From NCBI GenBank assembly GCA_003228495.1, contig QIDY01000052.1, positions 1-43,166 on the forward strand: a stretch of DNA of 43,166 nucleotides. The letters are read 5' to 3'. The notes below the pieces were generated by a model. That model was not told the DNA's origin and ran no database searches. It was given only the letters and a program-made list of their open reading frames with translations. The DNA is from Nitrospirota bacterium (lineage in GTDB: Bacteria; Nitrospirota; Nitrospiria; Nitrospirales; UBA8639). The position numbers and the translations under genes are program-made. Numbering within the stretch: the stretch's first letter is position 1; every line of letters starts with the position of its first letter. This document shows, piece by piece, positions 1 to 7,885 of this stretch.

Positions 1-334
1 TCCGGCCAAGATTTTTCGCTTGGTCAGAAAGAAACTTTAAGTCTTTCCCACTGGCCCCGGTTATGGCACTTAACTCCGATAAGGTCTTTTGAAATTGTTG
101 GTTGACCCTGATAGTGTCACGAACAATCTTCACGACCCCAACCGCAGCGGCGACAAACCCGAGCGGCCCTATAAGTGACCGGGTAAATTCCTTAAAAGAA
201 AAGTTTGTCGCTACGACATTTTGCCGGGTAGTTTTGACCGAGGCGTTGATTTTGCCGAGGCTACGATTAACTTCACTGGCCCCACGAACGGCCCCCGTAC
301 TGTCAATGACAATTCTGATTGTTCCATCAGCCAT
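1..334 (-). CDS. Tape measure protein, N-terminal part (3' end outside window)
   Basis: Only the first 111 codons are present; the gene runs off the left edge. Translating back from ATG at 334 gives MADGTIRIVID..., and further on LSAITGATGKDLKFLSDQAK. The latter is the hallmark N-terminal segment of phage tape measure proteins (TIGR01760-type), which set tail length and pass into the host membrane. The start has a good Shine-Dalgarno (AAGGTGAGG). A hydrophobic stretch (GPLGFVAAAVGVVKIV) follows. Its place directly downstream of the G/GT-type chaperone pair is the classical order for long-tailed phages. Confidence 0.9.
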   Translation of the reverse strand, partial: MADGTIRIVIDSTGAVRGASEVNRSLGKINASVKTTRQNVVATNFSFKEFTRSLIGPLGFVAAAVGVVKIVRDTIRVNQQFQKTLSELSAITGASGKDLKFLSDQAKNLGR

Positions 335-354
335 AGCCACACCTCACCTTTCGA

Positions 355-684
355 TTACGGCCTTCTGTGGTGCGCGAGGTATTCGAGATCCAGAGCGGTG
401 ACCATCCTGCACAACACCTGAAACTCGAACGCCTCGATGATTTTATATCTCGTGGCCCACGCATCAATCGCGGTCCAAGGAATGAAACCAAGAGAGCCCC
501 CAACCGGGCGAGTTCCCGTGAGGTCCATAAAGCAGTCCCAATAAAGTTCATTCCACAAGTCCACTGTCGGACGTTCGGTGACGGTAACCGGGGGAGGCAC
601 CCCCGCTTCTCTGGCGGCGGCGAGAATCTTCTCATCTGTCTTGTCCTTGCCCCACGTCAATTGATAACGCAGGGCTTCCGTTAG
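355..684 (-). CDS. Tail assembly chaperone, -1 frame extension (gpT-like part of a GT fusion)
   Basis: Open in the -1 frame relative to the upstream chaperone and reached through the slippery site at 684-690. After the slip the reading is K-L-T-E-A-L-R-Y-Q-L-T-W-G-K... down to a TAA at 355-357. The fusion would be about 266 residues (157 plus 109). The C-terminal part has the motif-like segment LGFIPWTAIDAWATRY, often seen in tail assembly chaperone extensions. No start with a ribosome binding site exists for separate translation: the only nearby initiator-like codon is a TTG at 660 without a Shine-Dalgarno. I therefore read it as the second half of a frameshift product. Confidence 0.8.
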   Translation of the reverse strand, partial: LTEALRYQLTWGKDKTDEKILAAAREAGVPPPVTVTERPTVDLWNELYWDCFMDLTGTRPVGGSLGFIPWTAIDAWATRYKIIEAFEFQVLCRMVTALDLEYLAHHRRP

Positions 685-1154
685 TTTTTTTCGGTACGTT
701 CCAATTCCGTTTCCTGGTAATTGGATCGACTATGGGCGCTATTGATTATCAGGGTGAACAAGTCAGGGAAGAATTGCAGGAGTTCAATGGCCAGTTCCTT
801 TGAATACGCCACTTCCTTACCATCGCTATCCTTAATACCTTCCCATCCCAAAATGACCGCTTCGGCATAGACCACAGCGAGCAGCCCCTTCATTTCATCT
901 TCCGTAATCTCCCCGCTCAACACCCGATCTTCATTCGGCTTGACCATTCTGTTGTAAGCCCGTTTCCATTCCGTGTTCCTTAACCCGGCCCGGCGTAGCT
1001 TGAACTTGATAGCCGTCCCATCGTCAAGGGTATAGGGCACGATGACCCCGGCTTGTTCAAGGAAGGGGTTGGCCCCAAAGGTCCCAAACAGATTAGCGAA
1101 TTGCGCTTTCTTCTTTTCAAAACCATCATTTGTCGGATCTGGTTTCTTTGCCAT
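681..1154 (-). CDS. Tail assembly chaperone, zero-frame product (lambda gpG-like)
   Basis: 157-residue acidic/polar protein lying between the tail tube gene and the tape measure gene, which is the position of lambda gpG. It ends in ...RTEKN with the codons GAA AAA AAC TAA. The last three sense codons contain the slippery heptamer A AAA AAC, directly followed by the stop. Members of this group coat the tape measure protein during tail assembly, in short and frameshifted long forms. The family call rests on position, length and the frameshift architecture more than on sequence motifs. Confidence 0.8.
   Translation of the reverse strand: MAKKPDPTNDGFEKKKAQFANLFGTFGANPFLEQAGVIVPYTLDDGTAIKFKLRRAGLRNTEWKRAYNRMVKPNEDRVLSGEITEDEMKGLLAVVYAEAVILGWEGIKDSDGKEVAYSKELAIELLQFFPDLFTLIINSAHSRSNYQETELERTEKN
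684..690 (-). promoter_or_regulatory. Programmed -1 ribosomal frameshift site (A AAA AAC)
   Basis: On the minus strand the zero-frame codons are GAA AAA AAC TAA. The seven-base run plus C gives the canonical X XXY YYZ heptamer A AAA AAC, one codon before the zero-frame stop. A -1 slip opens a 109-codon extension. Lambda G/GT and most long-tailed phages use the same device at this gene pair. Confidence 0.85.
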
Positions 1155-1200
1155 GCGTTCCTTCTCCTATGTCGGTTAGGGGGGGGGAGGCCCCGACACG

Positions 1201-1239
1201 ACCTCCCCCTTAGTCTGGCCAGACATCTTAAGGGGAGGT
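1201..1239. other. Strong 39-nt inverted repeat between tail tube and chaperone genes
   Basis: The arms ACCTCCCCCTTA and TAAGGGGAGGT pair apart from one extra C/G. The centre GTCTGGCCAGAC is a perfect 12-base palindrome. No T-tract follows on either strand, so this looks like an mRNA-processing or stabilising hairpin, or an attenuator between the highly expressed tail tube gene and the low-expression chaperone gene, rather than a classical terminator. Confidence 0.55.
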
Positions 1240-1264
1240 GCAGGCTCCCCCCTTTCTCTACTTA

Positions 1265-2707
1265 CTACGTTTTATGGAACCGTTGAATCTGCATCGTATA
1301 TAGGCTGTTGGCAGATTCCAAGATGGACTGGAAGCCAAGGTTGATTAACACCTCCTGGTTTTTCCCCGGCACAGCGGGAAACCCGGAACTGTACTTGAGC
1401 CGAGGCATGTCAATGAGGATGGTTTTGTTTGCCCCATCCGTGAACCGAATGTCCAATGAACGCTCAGTATTATTCAGCACGTCTTCAAGGTAACTCTTAT
1501 CCTCGAAATAGAGGTTGATGTTCCCGGTGACTGAAAACTCACCGGCACCAATCCCAATGGACCCCAAGTTCCCGATCGCGTTCTGCCTTCTCAGGTTGTT
1601 GTTGATGTCTATGGCTCCATCCAAAATAAAACTTGGAGTACCAATAGGACCATCCACACCTCGCCCGATACGCCCCACGTTTGAGCTTGTGTTAAACACT
1701 GACCGAGCAGGCGCGACAATATCCGTTGCTCCTGCAAACCGGGTATTACCCACGCTGGCCCCGAAGCCCATGAACCCCGCGGTCGCCGTGACGATTGATT
1801 GAGAGGCCAAAGCAATGTTAAACGTGTTCACCCGTTGGCCGGTATAATACTGGTAGGTAAGCGGGGAATGATCATTAAACACTTGCTCCAAGCTGTAGTG
1901 CTTTTCCACCACGTCATTCCGCAACCGATCACCAAACCTCAACCAGACCAGTTCCGTGGTGCTGGCGTCTGCTGCCCATCCAGTAGGCACAATGTCAAAG
2001 GTGAGGACGTTGGCCGCAATGGCACTAATCCGAACCCAGTCATTGTTCGCCGGTGTTGGCAATTGATTCGCGGTAAGCGGACCACCGATCTTGATCCAAT
2101 CCCCCACCAACAACCCGAGCGTCGTAAAGTCAAGGATGGTTGATGTGATGGTATCCGGCGAGGTGGTTGAATCAATATCACCCGCGGCCCCTTGGACCCC
2201 TGTGTTAATGAGCTTGGCGGTAGAAGGTGCCGACCCATTATCAGTCAACCCGCTTGCGGCGGTCACGTTGGTTGCGTTAGTGGTAGCCACGGCTGGGAAA
2301 ACCACCTCATCATTCAGATCCCCAAACCCTTCCAGGTAAATAAGGTCATCCACGGCGAAGGCTGATCCAGAAGCTACGGTGATGACGTTGCTTGAAATGC
2401 TCGTAACATTCCCGCTTTCACGCCGGTTCCTATTTGTCCACACATTGAATAAAGCCCCTTCCAAAATGGTATCTAAGGCCCCGTGTGAAAGTTCATGCCC
2501 TGCATCTCCCCCCGACTCAGCACCCACAAGAATCAAATCCGTGATGTTACGGTCAGACCTGATTTCCTCGCTCGTGACGGTGACAGGGTTGAATGCAAGG
2601 CTCGGCGTTCCCGTAATTCTCAAAACTTGAAATGCCGGAGTTGCCGGTGTGGTCCCAGGGGTAATCTCTTCAACAATCCCTAGGCTCACTCTATTGGTAT
2701 CGCTCAT
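1265..2707 (-). CDS. Major tail tube protein
   Basis: 480 residues. The N-terminus (SLGIVEEITPGTTPATPAF, then FNPVTVTSEEIRSDRNI) matches the look of siphovirus tail tube proteins of the Phage_tube_2-like type. Residues about 100-240 form a Gly/Thr/Val-rich beta domain insertion. The conserved tube fold resumes afterwards (GDRLRNDVVEKHYSLEQVF, TFNIALASQSIVTATAGFMG, GEFSVTGNINLYFEDKSYL). The position between tail terminator and tail chaperone genes fits. It is longer than simple tube proteins, consistent with a surface-exposed extra domain. Confidence 0.8.
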   Translation of the reverse strand: MSDTNRVSLGIVEEITPGTTPATPAFQVLRITGTPSLAFNPVTVTSEEIRSDRNITDLILVGAESGGDAGHELSHGALDTILEGALFNVWTNRNRRESGNVTSISSNVITVASGSAFAVDDLIYLEGFGDLNDEVVFPAVATTNATNVTAASGLTDNGSAPSTAKLINTGVQGAAGDIDSTTSPDTITSTILDFTTLGLLVGDWIKIGGPLTANQLPTPANNDWVRISAIAANVLTFDIVPTGWAADASTTELVWLRFGDRLRNDVVEKHYSLEQVFNDHSPLTYQYYTGQRVNTFNIALASQSIVTATAGFMGFGASVGNTRFAGATDIVAPARSVFNTSSNVGRIGRGVDGPIGTPSFILDGAIDINNNLRRQNAIGNLGSIGIGAGEFSVTGNINLYFEDKSYLEDVLNNTERSLDIRFTDGANKTILIDMPRLKYSSGFPAVPGKNQEVLINLGFQSILESANSLYTMQIQRFHKT

Positions 2708-2746
2708 AGCGTGTCCCCCTCATTAGGAAGTGACTACCCCGAGGCA

Positions 2747-3157
2747 TCACTCATTATCATCATAAATAAATTCAGCCGTGACGTTCTGTTGGTACCATTT
2801 TCCGTCCGGCCCTACATTGACTATTGAAACATCTCTAAACCAAAGGCTCCCCATTCCTAGGTGTTGGCCCCGGAAGACATCCCTGGCCGTTGTGGCCAGA
2901 ACCGTATTCGTTGATTTCCCCCGACCCACAGGAGTGAATACTTGCACGAATACCGTTCCAAAGTTGCGAAAGCCCCGCGTCCCCGGAGCCCCCAAACTGG
3001 CAATGGTGCCAGCGGTGTTCTGGATATTAAGCCGAACCCAGGAGTCATTCCTGCTTTCTGCGTCAAAATCCAGGTTATCCCACGCGATAGGAGTCGTCGT
3101 TCCCCACGCGGTATTGAACGCTGATTGAATCGCTTTCTCTGCTTCATCCGGCGTCAT
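2747..3157 (-). CDS. Tail terminator-like protein (DUF4128 / gpU type)
   Basis: 136 residues beginning MTPDEAEKAIQSAFNTAWG, with WVRLNIQNTAG and VFVQVFTPVGRG. This is the pattern of small tail terminator proteins of the DUF4128 kind, which cap the tail tube and join it to the head. It sits between the gp10-like neck gene and the tail tube gene, as expected, and its ATG overlaps the end of the upstream gene (ATG at 3157, upstream stop at 3154), so translation is probably coupled. The family call is from sequence appearance plus gene order. Confidence 0.7.
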   Translation of the reverse strand: MTPDEAEKAIQSAFNTAWGTTTPIAWDNLDFDAESRNDSWVRLNIQNTAGTIASLGAPGTRGFRNFGTVFVQVFTPVGRGKSTNTVLATTARDVFRGQHLGMGSLWFRDVSIVNVGPDGKWYQQNVTAEFIYDDNE

Positions 3158-3591
3158 CTAAAATCAACTCGCTTTCCGTCAAAGCTATTGATCGCGACCG
3201 TAAATGATTTCTCAACAAATCCCGCGGGAGCCTGTCGACTGTGCCCATCATTCAGTGGGACCGCATAGGGTAGGTTGTTTTGCACAATGATTTTTTCTCC
3301 AAGATCAAATCCCCGTATGACCCCGCGGCCTTGCCCGATAGCGATGGACCCGCTTTTATCTATAGTATCTAGCTGTGTTCCATTAGGAGCATTGAGACTC
3401 ACTTGCCAATTGGCGCGGAACCGGCCCCCGACATAACCGGGAGGAGGCTTGCTTTTCCATAGGTTCGGATCACCAACCGGGCTAGCCAAGACAACCGTTT
3501 GCAGGGTGAGAAAGGCCAGTTCCACAATAAGCTTTTCCGCTCCCCGGACCAACCCTTCCTCTACCCGCTTTCTTTCCGTTTCAAAACTCAT
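3154..3591 (-). CDS. Neck / tail completion protein (HK97 gp10-like)
   Basis: 145 residues. It carries the segments SPVGDPNLW, GYVGGRFRANWQVSLN, YAVPLNDGHSRQAPAGFVE and a C-terminal V-D-F-R. These are typical of the HK97-gp10/minor tail Z-like group that sits at the head-tail junction. Its stop overlaps the ATG of the tail terminator gene, and its own start overlaps the stop of the upstream adaptor gene. Order adaptor - gp10-like - terminator - tube is standard. Confidence 0.7.
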   Translation of the reverse strand: MSFETERKRVEEGLVRGAEKLIVELAFLTLQTVVLASPVGDPNLWKSKPPPGYVGGRFRANWQVSLNAPNGTQLDTIDKSGSIAIGQGRGVIRGFDLGEKIIVQNNLPYAVPLNDGHSRQAPAGFVEKSFTVAINSFDGKRVDFR

Positions 3592-4493
3592 TAGCCCCTT
3601 AAAAGTATTCCCCCAGGAATAAGATATTCTTGAATCAAACTATCGGCGGCTGGATACGGGATAGAGATTTGAATCCTCCCACCTTCAAGCCATCGAGTTG
3701 TTTCCTCAATCACATCAACTTTTTCTCGCTTCTCAATAACTTGATTTCCTGTTATGACGTCGGGATCTGGTTGCAAAATTGAGGCAACACTTCGCACGGC
3801 ATATTCTGAATTGCATTGCTTGAGCCTATCGGGAATACCTAGGATCTTTATTCCATCGCGGTCAACTAAATTCAAGCGGGGAAAAGAGAGTGGTTGCGGC
3901 CTTCCCGTATCGGTCCCACCGATCAGCGTCACGCTTGACCACACGGCACCAACTACCGTGGTTGTTGTGGCAATAAGATTTCCTTGCGTTCCATCTAGCC
4001 GGGCTTCGGCTATCAAGGCATCATCCTCAAACGCACGGGATGAGGCGTCAGGATGAGCCACGGTTCCGGCCCCAACTGTTATGCCGAGAGTATCCGGGTT
4101 GGCGCTTACGGCCTGAATGAGGTTGTTGATTGACTCACTGGCATTGGCTCCGATTAAAACGTCATTGGCGCTGGATAAGGCCGCGACAAAAGTATAGGTC
4201 TGTGACCCTATGACCACCGCCGAGGCCGCTATAGGATTTGCTGCAAAAGTTAAGACCGCCTTGGCCAAGGTGAGACTTGTAAACTCTTTTTTCCCACCAA
4301 AAGATTCTCGATATCGACTTTCAAGGTAATCTGTTGCGGCTATCGCGTGAGCCTGTTGCACGGCAACGGCAAGGGTACTCCAAGAATTCTCTGCTTGCCT
4401 GTTGCGCTCCGTGAGATAATTAGTGATGTACGCAATAGAAGAAAATGAATTCGCACCAGCAATCCCGCTACCATCCTCAACGATGAACGCCAT
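3591..4493 (-). CDS. Head-tail connector (DnaT-like/DnaT_2 family) with an inserted domain
   Basis: Residues 1-70 (VEDGSGIAGANSFSSIAY..., ATDYLESRYRESFGG) and residues about 195-300 (RPQPLSFPRLN, IPDRLKQCNSEYAVRS, SILQPDPDV) together look like the short phage family annotated as putative DnaT-like ssDNA-binding protein (DnaT_2), usually about 170 residues and found at neck positions. Between them lies about 120 extra residues (TFAANPIAASAVVIGSQTYT..., ASESINNLIQAVSANPD, SSVTLIGGTDTG). Such a module recurs in other phage structural proteins. I infer a connector role from gene order; DNA binding is doubtful. Confidence 0.65.
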   Translation of the reverse strand: MAFIVEDGSGIAGANSFSSIAYITNYLTERNRQAENSWSTLAVAVQQAHAIAATDYLESRYRESFGGKKEFTSLTLAKAVLTFAANPIAASAVVIGSQTYTFVAALSSANDVLIGANASESINNLIQAVSANPDTLGITVGAGTVAHPDASSRAFEDDALIAEARLDGTQGNLIATTTTVVGAVWSSVTLIGGTDTGRPQPLSFPRLNLVDRDGIKILGIPDRLKQCNSEYAVRSVASILQPDPDVITGNQVIEKREKVDVIEETTRWLEGGRIQISIPYPAADSLIQEYLIPGGILLRG

Positions 4494-4511
4494 GGTGAAA
4501 CCTTTCTGGAC

Positions 4512-4883
4512 TTAGGAATTGACTTCTACGTCGTACATAATCACGTCATCACCGGGATCGACGATTTTCACATTGCTGATTTTCCAATCAATCCCGCGAT
4601 CCTGTATTTTTGTTGCCGTGGTCATTTCATCCGGTGTGATGTCCCCCGCGGCGATCAATACGTGCTTGACTCCTTTTGTGACAAGCGACGGAGCCGTTTG
4701 GTCATCTCTGGATTGGTTCAAAAAAACTCCGACCACCGTCTTGGTATTGACGCTTTCGATCTTCCCTAGGTAGGGCTTGTTGATGTCCTGATCTATGCTT
4801 GTGGGAAAGACAATGACAATGGAACGTCCATTTTTTGTGATGAGCCTTTGGGCCAAAAGAACAAATTTAGTAAACCTAGCCAT
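4512..4883 (-). CDS. Head-tail joining / neck protein, putative
   Basis: 123 residues, MARFTKFVLLAQRLITKNGRS at the start, then a mainly beta protein ending YDVEVNS. The N-terminal helix followed by a beta barrel-like pattern resembles small head-tail stopper proteins, and the gene lies within the neck block next to the DnaT_2-like connector. I recognise no catalytic motif. The assignment is positional, with weak sequence support. Confidence 0.5.
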   Translation of the reverse strand: MARFTKFVLLAQRLITKNGRSIVIVFPTSIDQDINKPYLGKIESVNTKTVVGVFLNQSRDDQTAPSLVTKGVKHVLIAAGDITPDEMTTATKIQDRGIDWKISNVKIVDPGDDVIMYDVEVNS

Positions 4884-4887
4884 TGCG

Positions 4888-5277
4888 CTACGGAACCTTT
4901 TTTAGGTTACGAATATTAAAATCAACATCCCAATTTGAATCGGACACTGAGTTGAATACCATTTTGAAGGTTGCTCGATGAACTTCAATCCCATCCACCT
5001 TAAGCGTCCCATCAACAATCCCCGTATCCGCTGATTGAATATTGAACCTCAAGGCTCCACCCGTTGAAACGACAACATTGTTCGCATTGAGGGCGTTCTG
5101 GTCCAGCCTAGAATTGATGGTTGTTCCGTCAAGCAAGTTACACAAAGTAATGGTGAGACTATCAATGTCCGCAAGCAGGATGGGAAGCTCGTTCTCATCC
5201 TGCAATTGCGGAAGGGTATAGACAGCCGTGCTGCCTTCATTGATGACTTTCACGAATTTTGTCGGCAAGAGTGACAT
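4888..5277 (-). CDS. Small structural protein of unknown function
   Basis: 129 residues from ATG at 5277 (MSLLPTKFVKVINEG...); a TTG two codons upstream is less likely. The body is a beta-rich Ig-like pattern: SLTITLCNLLDGTTINSRL, NNVVVSTGGALRFNIQSAD, IEVHRATFKMVFN. Similar short proteins accompany phage adsorption or baseplate genes, often with a final aromatic strand. No Shine-Dalgarno is obvious, so translation is probably coupled to the overlapping upstream gene (stop 5280). Confidence 0.6.
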   Translation of the reverse strand: MSLLPTKFVKVINEGSTAVYTLPQLQDENELPILLADIDSLTITLCNLLDGTTINSRLDQNALNANNVVVSTGGALRFNIQSADTGIVDGTLKVDGIEVHRATFKMVFNSVSDSNWDVDFNIRNLKKVP

Positions 5278-5279
5278 GG

Positions 5280-6314
5280 TCAAGCCCAGGTTGAGGTGAG
5301 CGCACCAATCGCAAAACGTGGGGCTTGATCGCCATCGTTAATCACTACCGAAGAAGTCAATGACGCATAGGAAAACATGCTGGCCGTACCCGTTGCCCTG
5401 TCCACTCTAGCGAACGCAACCACTGTGCCCCAATTGGCCCCGGATGGTGCCGGGAAGGTGATTGCAAGCGTGTTCGCTGTTTGCCCCGTACCACCCGAAG
5501 GCACATCATAATTCGCATCCAGTGGATGGTGCGCTGTCCTTGCGTAAGCCCCGCCTGTCACCTCTGTCCCGCCTCCTGTTTCTCCGGGTGCCGCTGTATA
5601 TAACGCCCAATAGATTGGCTCCTTCAATGGCCCCACCGCGCAGGTTTGCCAAACCACGCCTCCGCTATCCGTGGTTTCCGTTCCTATGACTGTGCTAAAG
5701 GCTGGCTCTGATCCTGTTGATGTTCCAGCCACTACACACCGATACAAGCGGTCATTCCATGTTGCAGGTTGAACGATGTCACCAACCGAATAGGCTTGGG
5801 TAGTCCAATCAGCGATCACTAAAAGCTTGCTTCGATTGAACCCTTCAATCATGTTGTCTTCTGACAAGTCGGTCAGTGCTGTCCCAAAAAGTATCGGAAG
5901 GGAAAGCAGAAACATTGGGTCGACTGACCAAGCCAGCCAGCCCCCAAGTAAGGCCAGGACCAGCGTTCGCAAGCCTACATTTAGAATAGAGTCGGCCTTC
6001 CCTTTTATCTCTGGATGATAGGAAACGCCCTCTGGCATTTTGCCGCGGAGCCAAAGGGCCGCTCGGTTTATATCCTTATCTGAAAACTCTTTCGGCCAAA
6101 AAGATTCGGCTTCTCCATACCTCACGATCAGCAATGCCGTGAGCCAGTTGGTGTATACAGATTGATGCACTTTTACTTTTTCGCCGTGCCGGGCACTCAT
6201 AAGGGACGCCCATTCTTTTAATAATGCAGGGACAGGAATCTTATCAGTCAATTCCTTGTACCGATCTTTAGCTTTCTCCGAATATGGAATTCCAGAATCT
6301 TTAGGAATGCTCAT
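5280..6314 (-). CDS. Putative virion-associated protein: hydrophobic segment, carbohydrate-binding-like module and tail-fibre-like C-domain
   Basis: 344 residues in three parts. (1) Residues 1-150, charged, then a strongly hydrophobic stretch (about 112-147: LRTLVLALLGGWLAWSV, FLLSLPILFGTALT) that could span a membrane. (2) Residues about 165-225, YSVGDIVQPATWNDRLYRC, AGTSTGSEPAF, a CBM5/12-like chitin/carbohydrate-binding pattern widespread in phage adsorption proteins. (3) A C-terminal domain, LYTAAPGETGGGTEVTGGAYAR, typical of small phage fibre/decoration proteins. The combination suggests a surface protein that touches the host. A membrane segment in a virion protein is odd. Confidence 0.6.
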   Translation of the reverse strand: MSIPKDSGIPYSEKAKDRYKELTDKIPVPALLKEWASLMSARHGEKVKVHQSVYTNWLTALLIVRYGEAESFWPKEFSDKDINRAALWLRGKMPEGVSYHPEIKGKADSILNVGLRTLVLALLGGWLAWSVDPMFLLSLPILFGTALTDLSEDNMIEGFNRSKLLVIADWTTQAYSVGDIVQPATWNDRLYRCVVAGTSTGSEPAFSTVIGTETTDSGGVVWQTCAVGPLKEPIYWALYTAAPGETGGGTEVTGGAYARTAHHPLDANYDVPSGGTGQTANTLAITFPAPSGANWGTVVAFARVDRATGTASMFSYASLTSSVVINDGDQAPRFAIGALTSTWA

Positions 6315-6327
6315 GTCAAAACCCTCC

Positions 6328-7413
6328 TCAAGCGGTTAGTGTTTCCCCTGTCGTTTGATGAATATCCAGCGCTTCATTCACTGGCGTTGGCGTGTTCAAT
6401 GCTTCATTGATCCGTATCAAGACCCTGAAAATAGCTGCCGTGACGGATAGCGTTCCATTTAATGTCAAGGTCATGGTTTCTTGTCCGACTAAACTTATCC
6501 CGATTTGCACATCACCTGATTCGGTGAGTGAGTAACTAAGATTCCCCGTAAGCAATTGCCCTACTTGAATTGCTCCCACTTCCACTAAGGAATAATTCAA
6601 AGCCCCGCTCAATAAAATATCGAGCGTCAAAGTTCCTGCTTCGGTCAAAGAGTAATTGAGTGCGCCTTGCAGGAATTTCCCGATTTGAATACTTCCAGCT
6701 TCATTCAAGGAATAGGCTAAAGCTCCTTGCAAGAATTGACCGATTTGAATATCCCCAAGTTCCGTTAAGGAATAAACCAAGTCCCCGGCTAGCAATGTCT
6801 CTATCGTCAAAGTTCCTGAGTGAGTCAAAGAATATACAAGCGCACCGGCAAGAAATTTTCCTATCTCAAGATCGCCTATATGGGTGAGGGAGTAAGCTAA
6901 GGCACCGGCAAGAAATTTACCAATTTTGATCGTGCCTGCATGAGTGAGGGAATAATTCAAATCGCCAGCCAAATCTACTCCACCAACTAGCAACGTCCCA
7001 TCATGGACAAGCGAATAATTCAGGGCACCCGTTATAAATTTTCCTACTTGAATTGTTCCGGCTTCGGTGAGGGAATAAGCCAAGGCACCAGCAAGAAATT
7101 TTCCTACTTGAATGTCTCCGGCTTCTGTTAATGAATAAGAAAGATTCCCAACAAGTAACTTACCAATTGAAAGATCCCCCGCATAAATTAAGGAATAGGC
7201 CAAGTCGCCTGCAAGAAATTTCCCTATCTGAATGTTGCCTGTATGGGTGAGGGAGTAAGCCAAAGCCCCAGACAAGAATTGGCCGATTTGAATATCCCCT
7301 GTGAGGTTCAATGAATAAGCTAAGTCACCAGACAAGAGTGGTGGTTTCTTCCCATGCGTCCATCTAATCGAACGAAACCGACTGTAGTGAATTGTCGGTC
7401 TAAAAATGCCCAA
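6328..7413 (-). CDS. 20-residue tandem repeat structural protein (14 repeats)
   Basis: 361 residues. From about residue 28 it holds 14 successive copies of a 20-residue unit with consensus aGaLaYSLteaGdIqIGkfL, plus one decayed copy. One unit has 21 residues. At DNA level the period is 60 bases, visible throughout 6480-7345. Alternating hydrophobic/small residues and a conserved Gly at fixed spacing suggest a beta-solenoid or fibre shaft. The C-terminus leaves the repeat (LIRINEALNTPTPVNEAL). The start is a TTG at 7413 with AAGG nine bases upstream; no ATG fits. I know no named family for it. It lies in the accessory structural cassette. Confidence 0.75.
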   Translation of the reverse strand: MGIFRPTIHYSRFRSIRWTHGKKPPLLSGDLAYSLNLTGDIQIGQFLSGALAYSLTHTGNIQIGKFLAGDLAYSLIYAGDLSIGKLLVGNLSYSLTEAGDIQVGKFLAGALAYSLTEAGTIQVGKFITGALNYSLVHDGTLLVGGVDLAGDLNYSLTHAGTIKIGKFLAGALAYSLTHIGDLEIGKFLAGALVYSLTHSGTLTIETLLAGDLVYSLTELGDIQIGQFLQGALAYSLNEAGSIQIGKFLQGALNYSLTEAGTLTLDILLSGALNYSLVEVGAIQVGQLLTGNLSYSLTESGDVQIGISLVGQETMTLTLNGTLSVTAAIFRVLIRINEALNTPTPVNEALDIHQTTGETLTA

Positions 7414-7418
7414 GTTAT

Positions 7419-7874
7419 TCAGCCTTCTTCTTCAAAGTAAAACGTGCCTGACATATCCATAGAACTTACTGGTACGTCAGGAATTTCAATAGTGATTCTT
7501 CGGTTGAAAACTTTAATCATCTCTTTTGGAATCGGACGATAGAACCATCCAATTTGCATGTTGACATTTTCTTCATGCAGATTGGTCCCACCCGTTCCTC
7601 GCGTGGTGTCATTTCTTCGCGCTGTAAAATCGGCAACGGGAACACCATCTATGGTTGGCTCAGGTGTCACCGCTGCTCCCACTGATCCCGCTGCCGCGCC
7701 TACTTTTATGATGAACCGAAGAAAGATTGCATTGGCATCCCCAACATCTGAATTTTGAGTAACAATCCCGCTCAATAATTTCAAAGAATGAACTGAGCCT
7801 GAAAGGGCCGAACATAAATCCTGTTGAAGTGCAACAGCCAAATTTGGAACCACCACTGTATAAATTCTTCCCAT
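7419..7874 (-). CDS. Phage structural protein, small beta-rich family
   Basis: 151 residues, MGRIYTVVVPNLAVALQQDL... to ...DMSGTFYFEEEG. This N-terminus and the acidic EEEG ending resemble a small phage protein family common beside capsid/fibre genes. The start at 7874 is preferred over an in-frame upstream codon because of GGAG nine bases upstream, and because the upstream gene ends at 7886. Function unknown, probably a minor virion protein. Confidence 0.65.
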   Translation of the reverse strand: MGRIYTVVVPNLAVALQQDLCSALSGSVHSLKLLSGIVTQNSDVGDANAIFLRFIIKVGAAAGSVGAAVTPEPTIDGVPVADFTARRNDTTRGTGGTNLHEENVNMQIGWFYRPIPKEMIKVFNRRITIEIPDVPVSSMDMSGTFYFEEEG

Positions 7875-7885
7875 GGCTTTAACTC

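Noticed and set aside
355..660. Independent gene starting at TTG 660
   Set aside because: No Shine-Dalgarno, and the frame runs upstream to the slippery site, so it is the frameshift extension.
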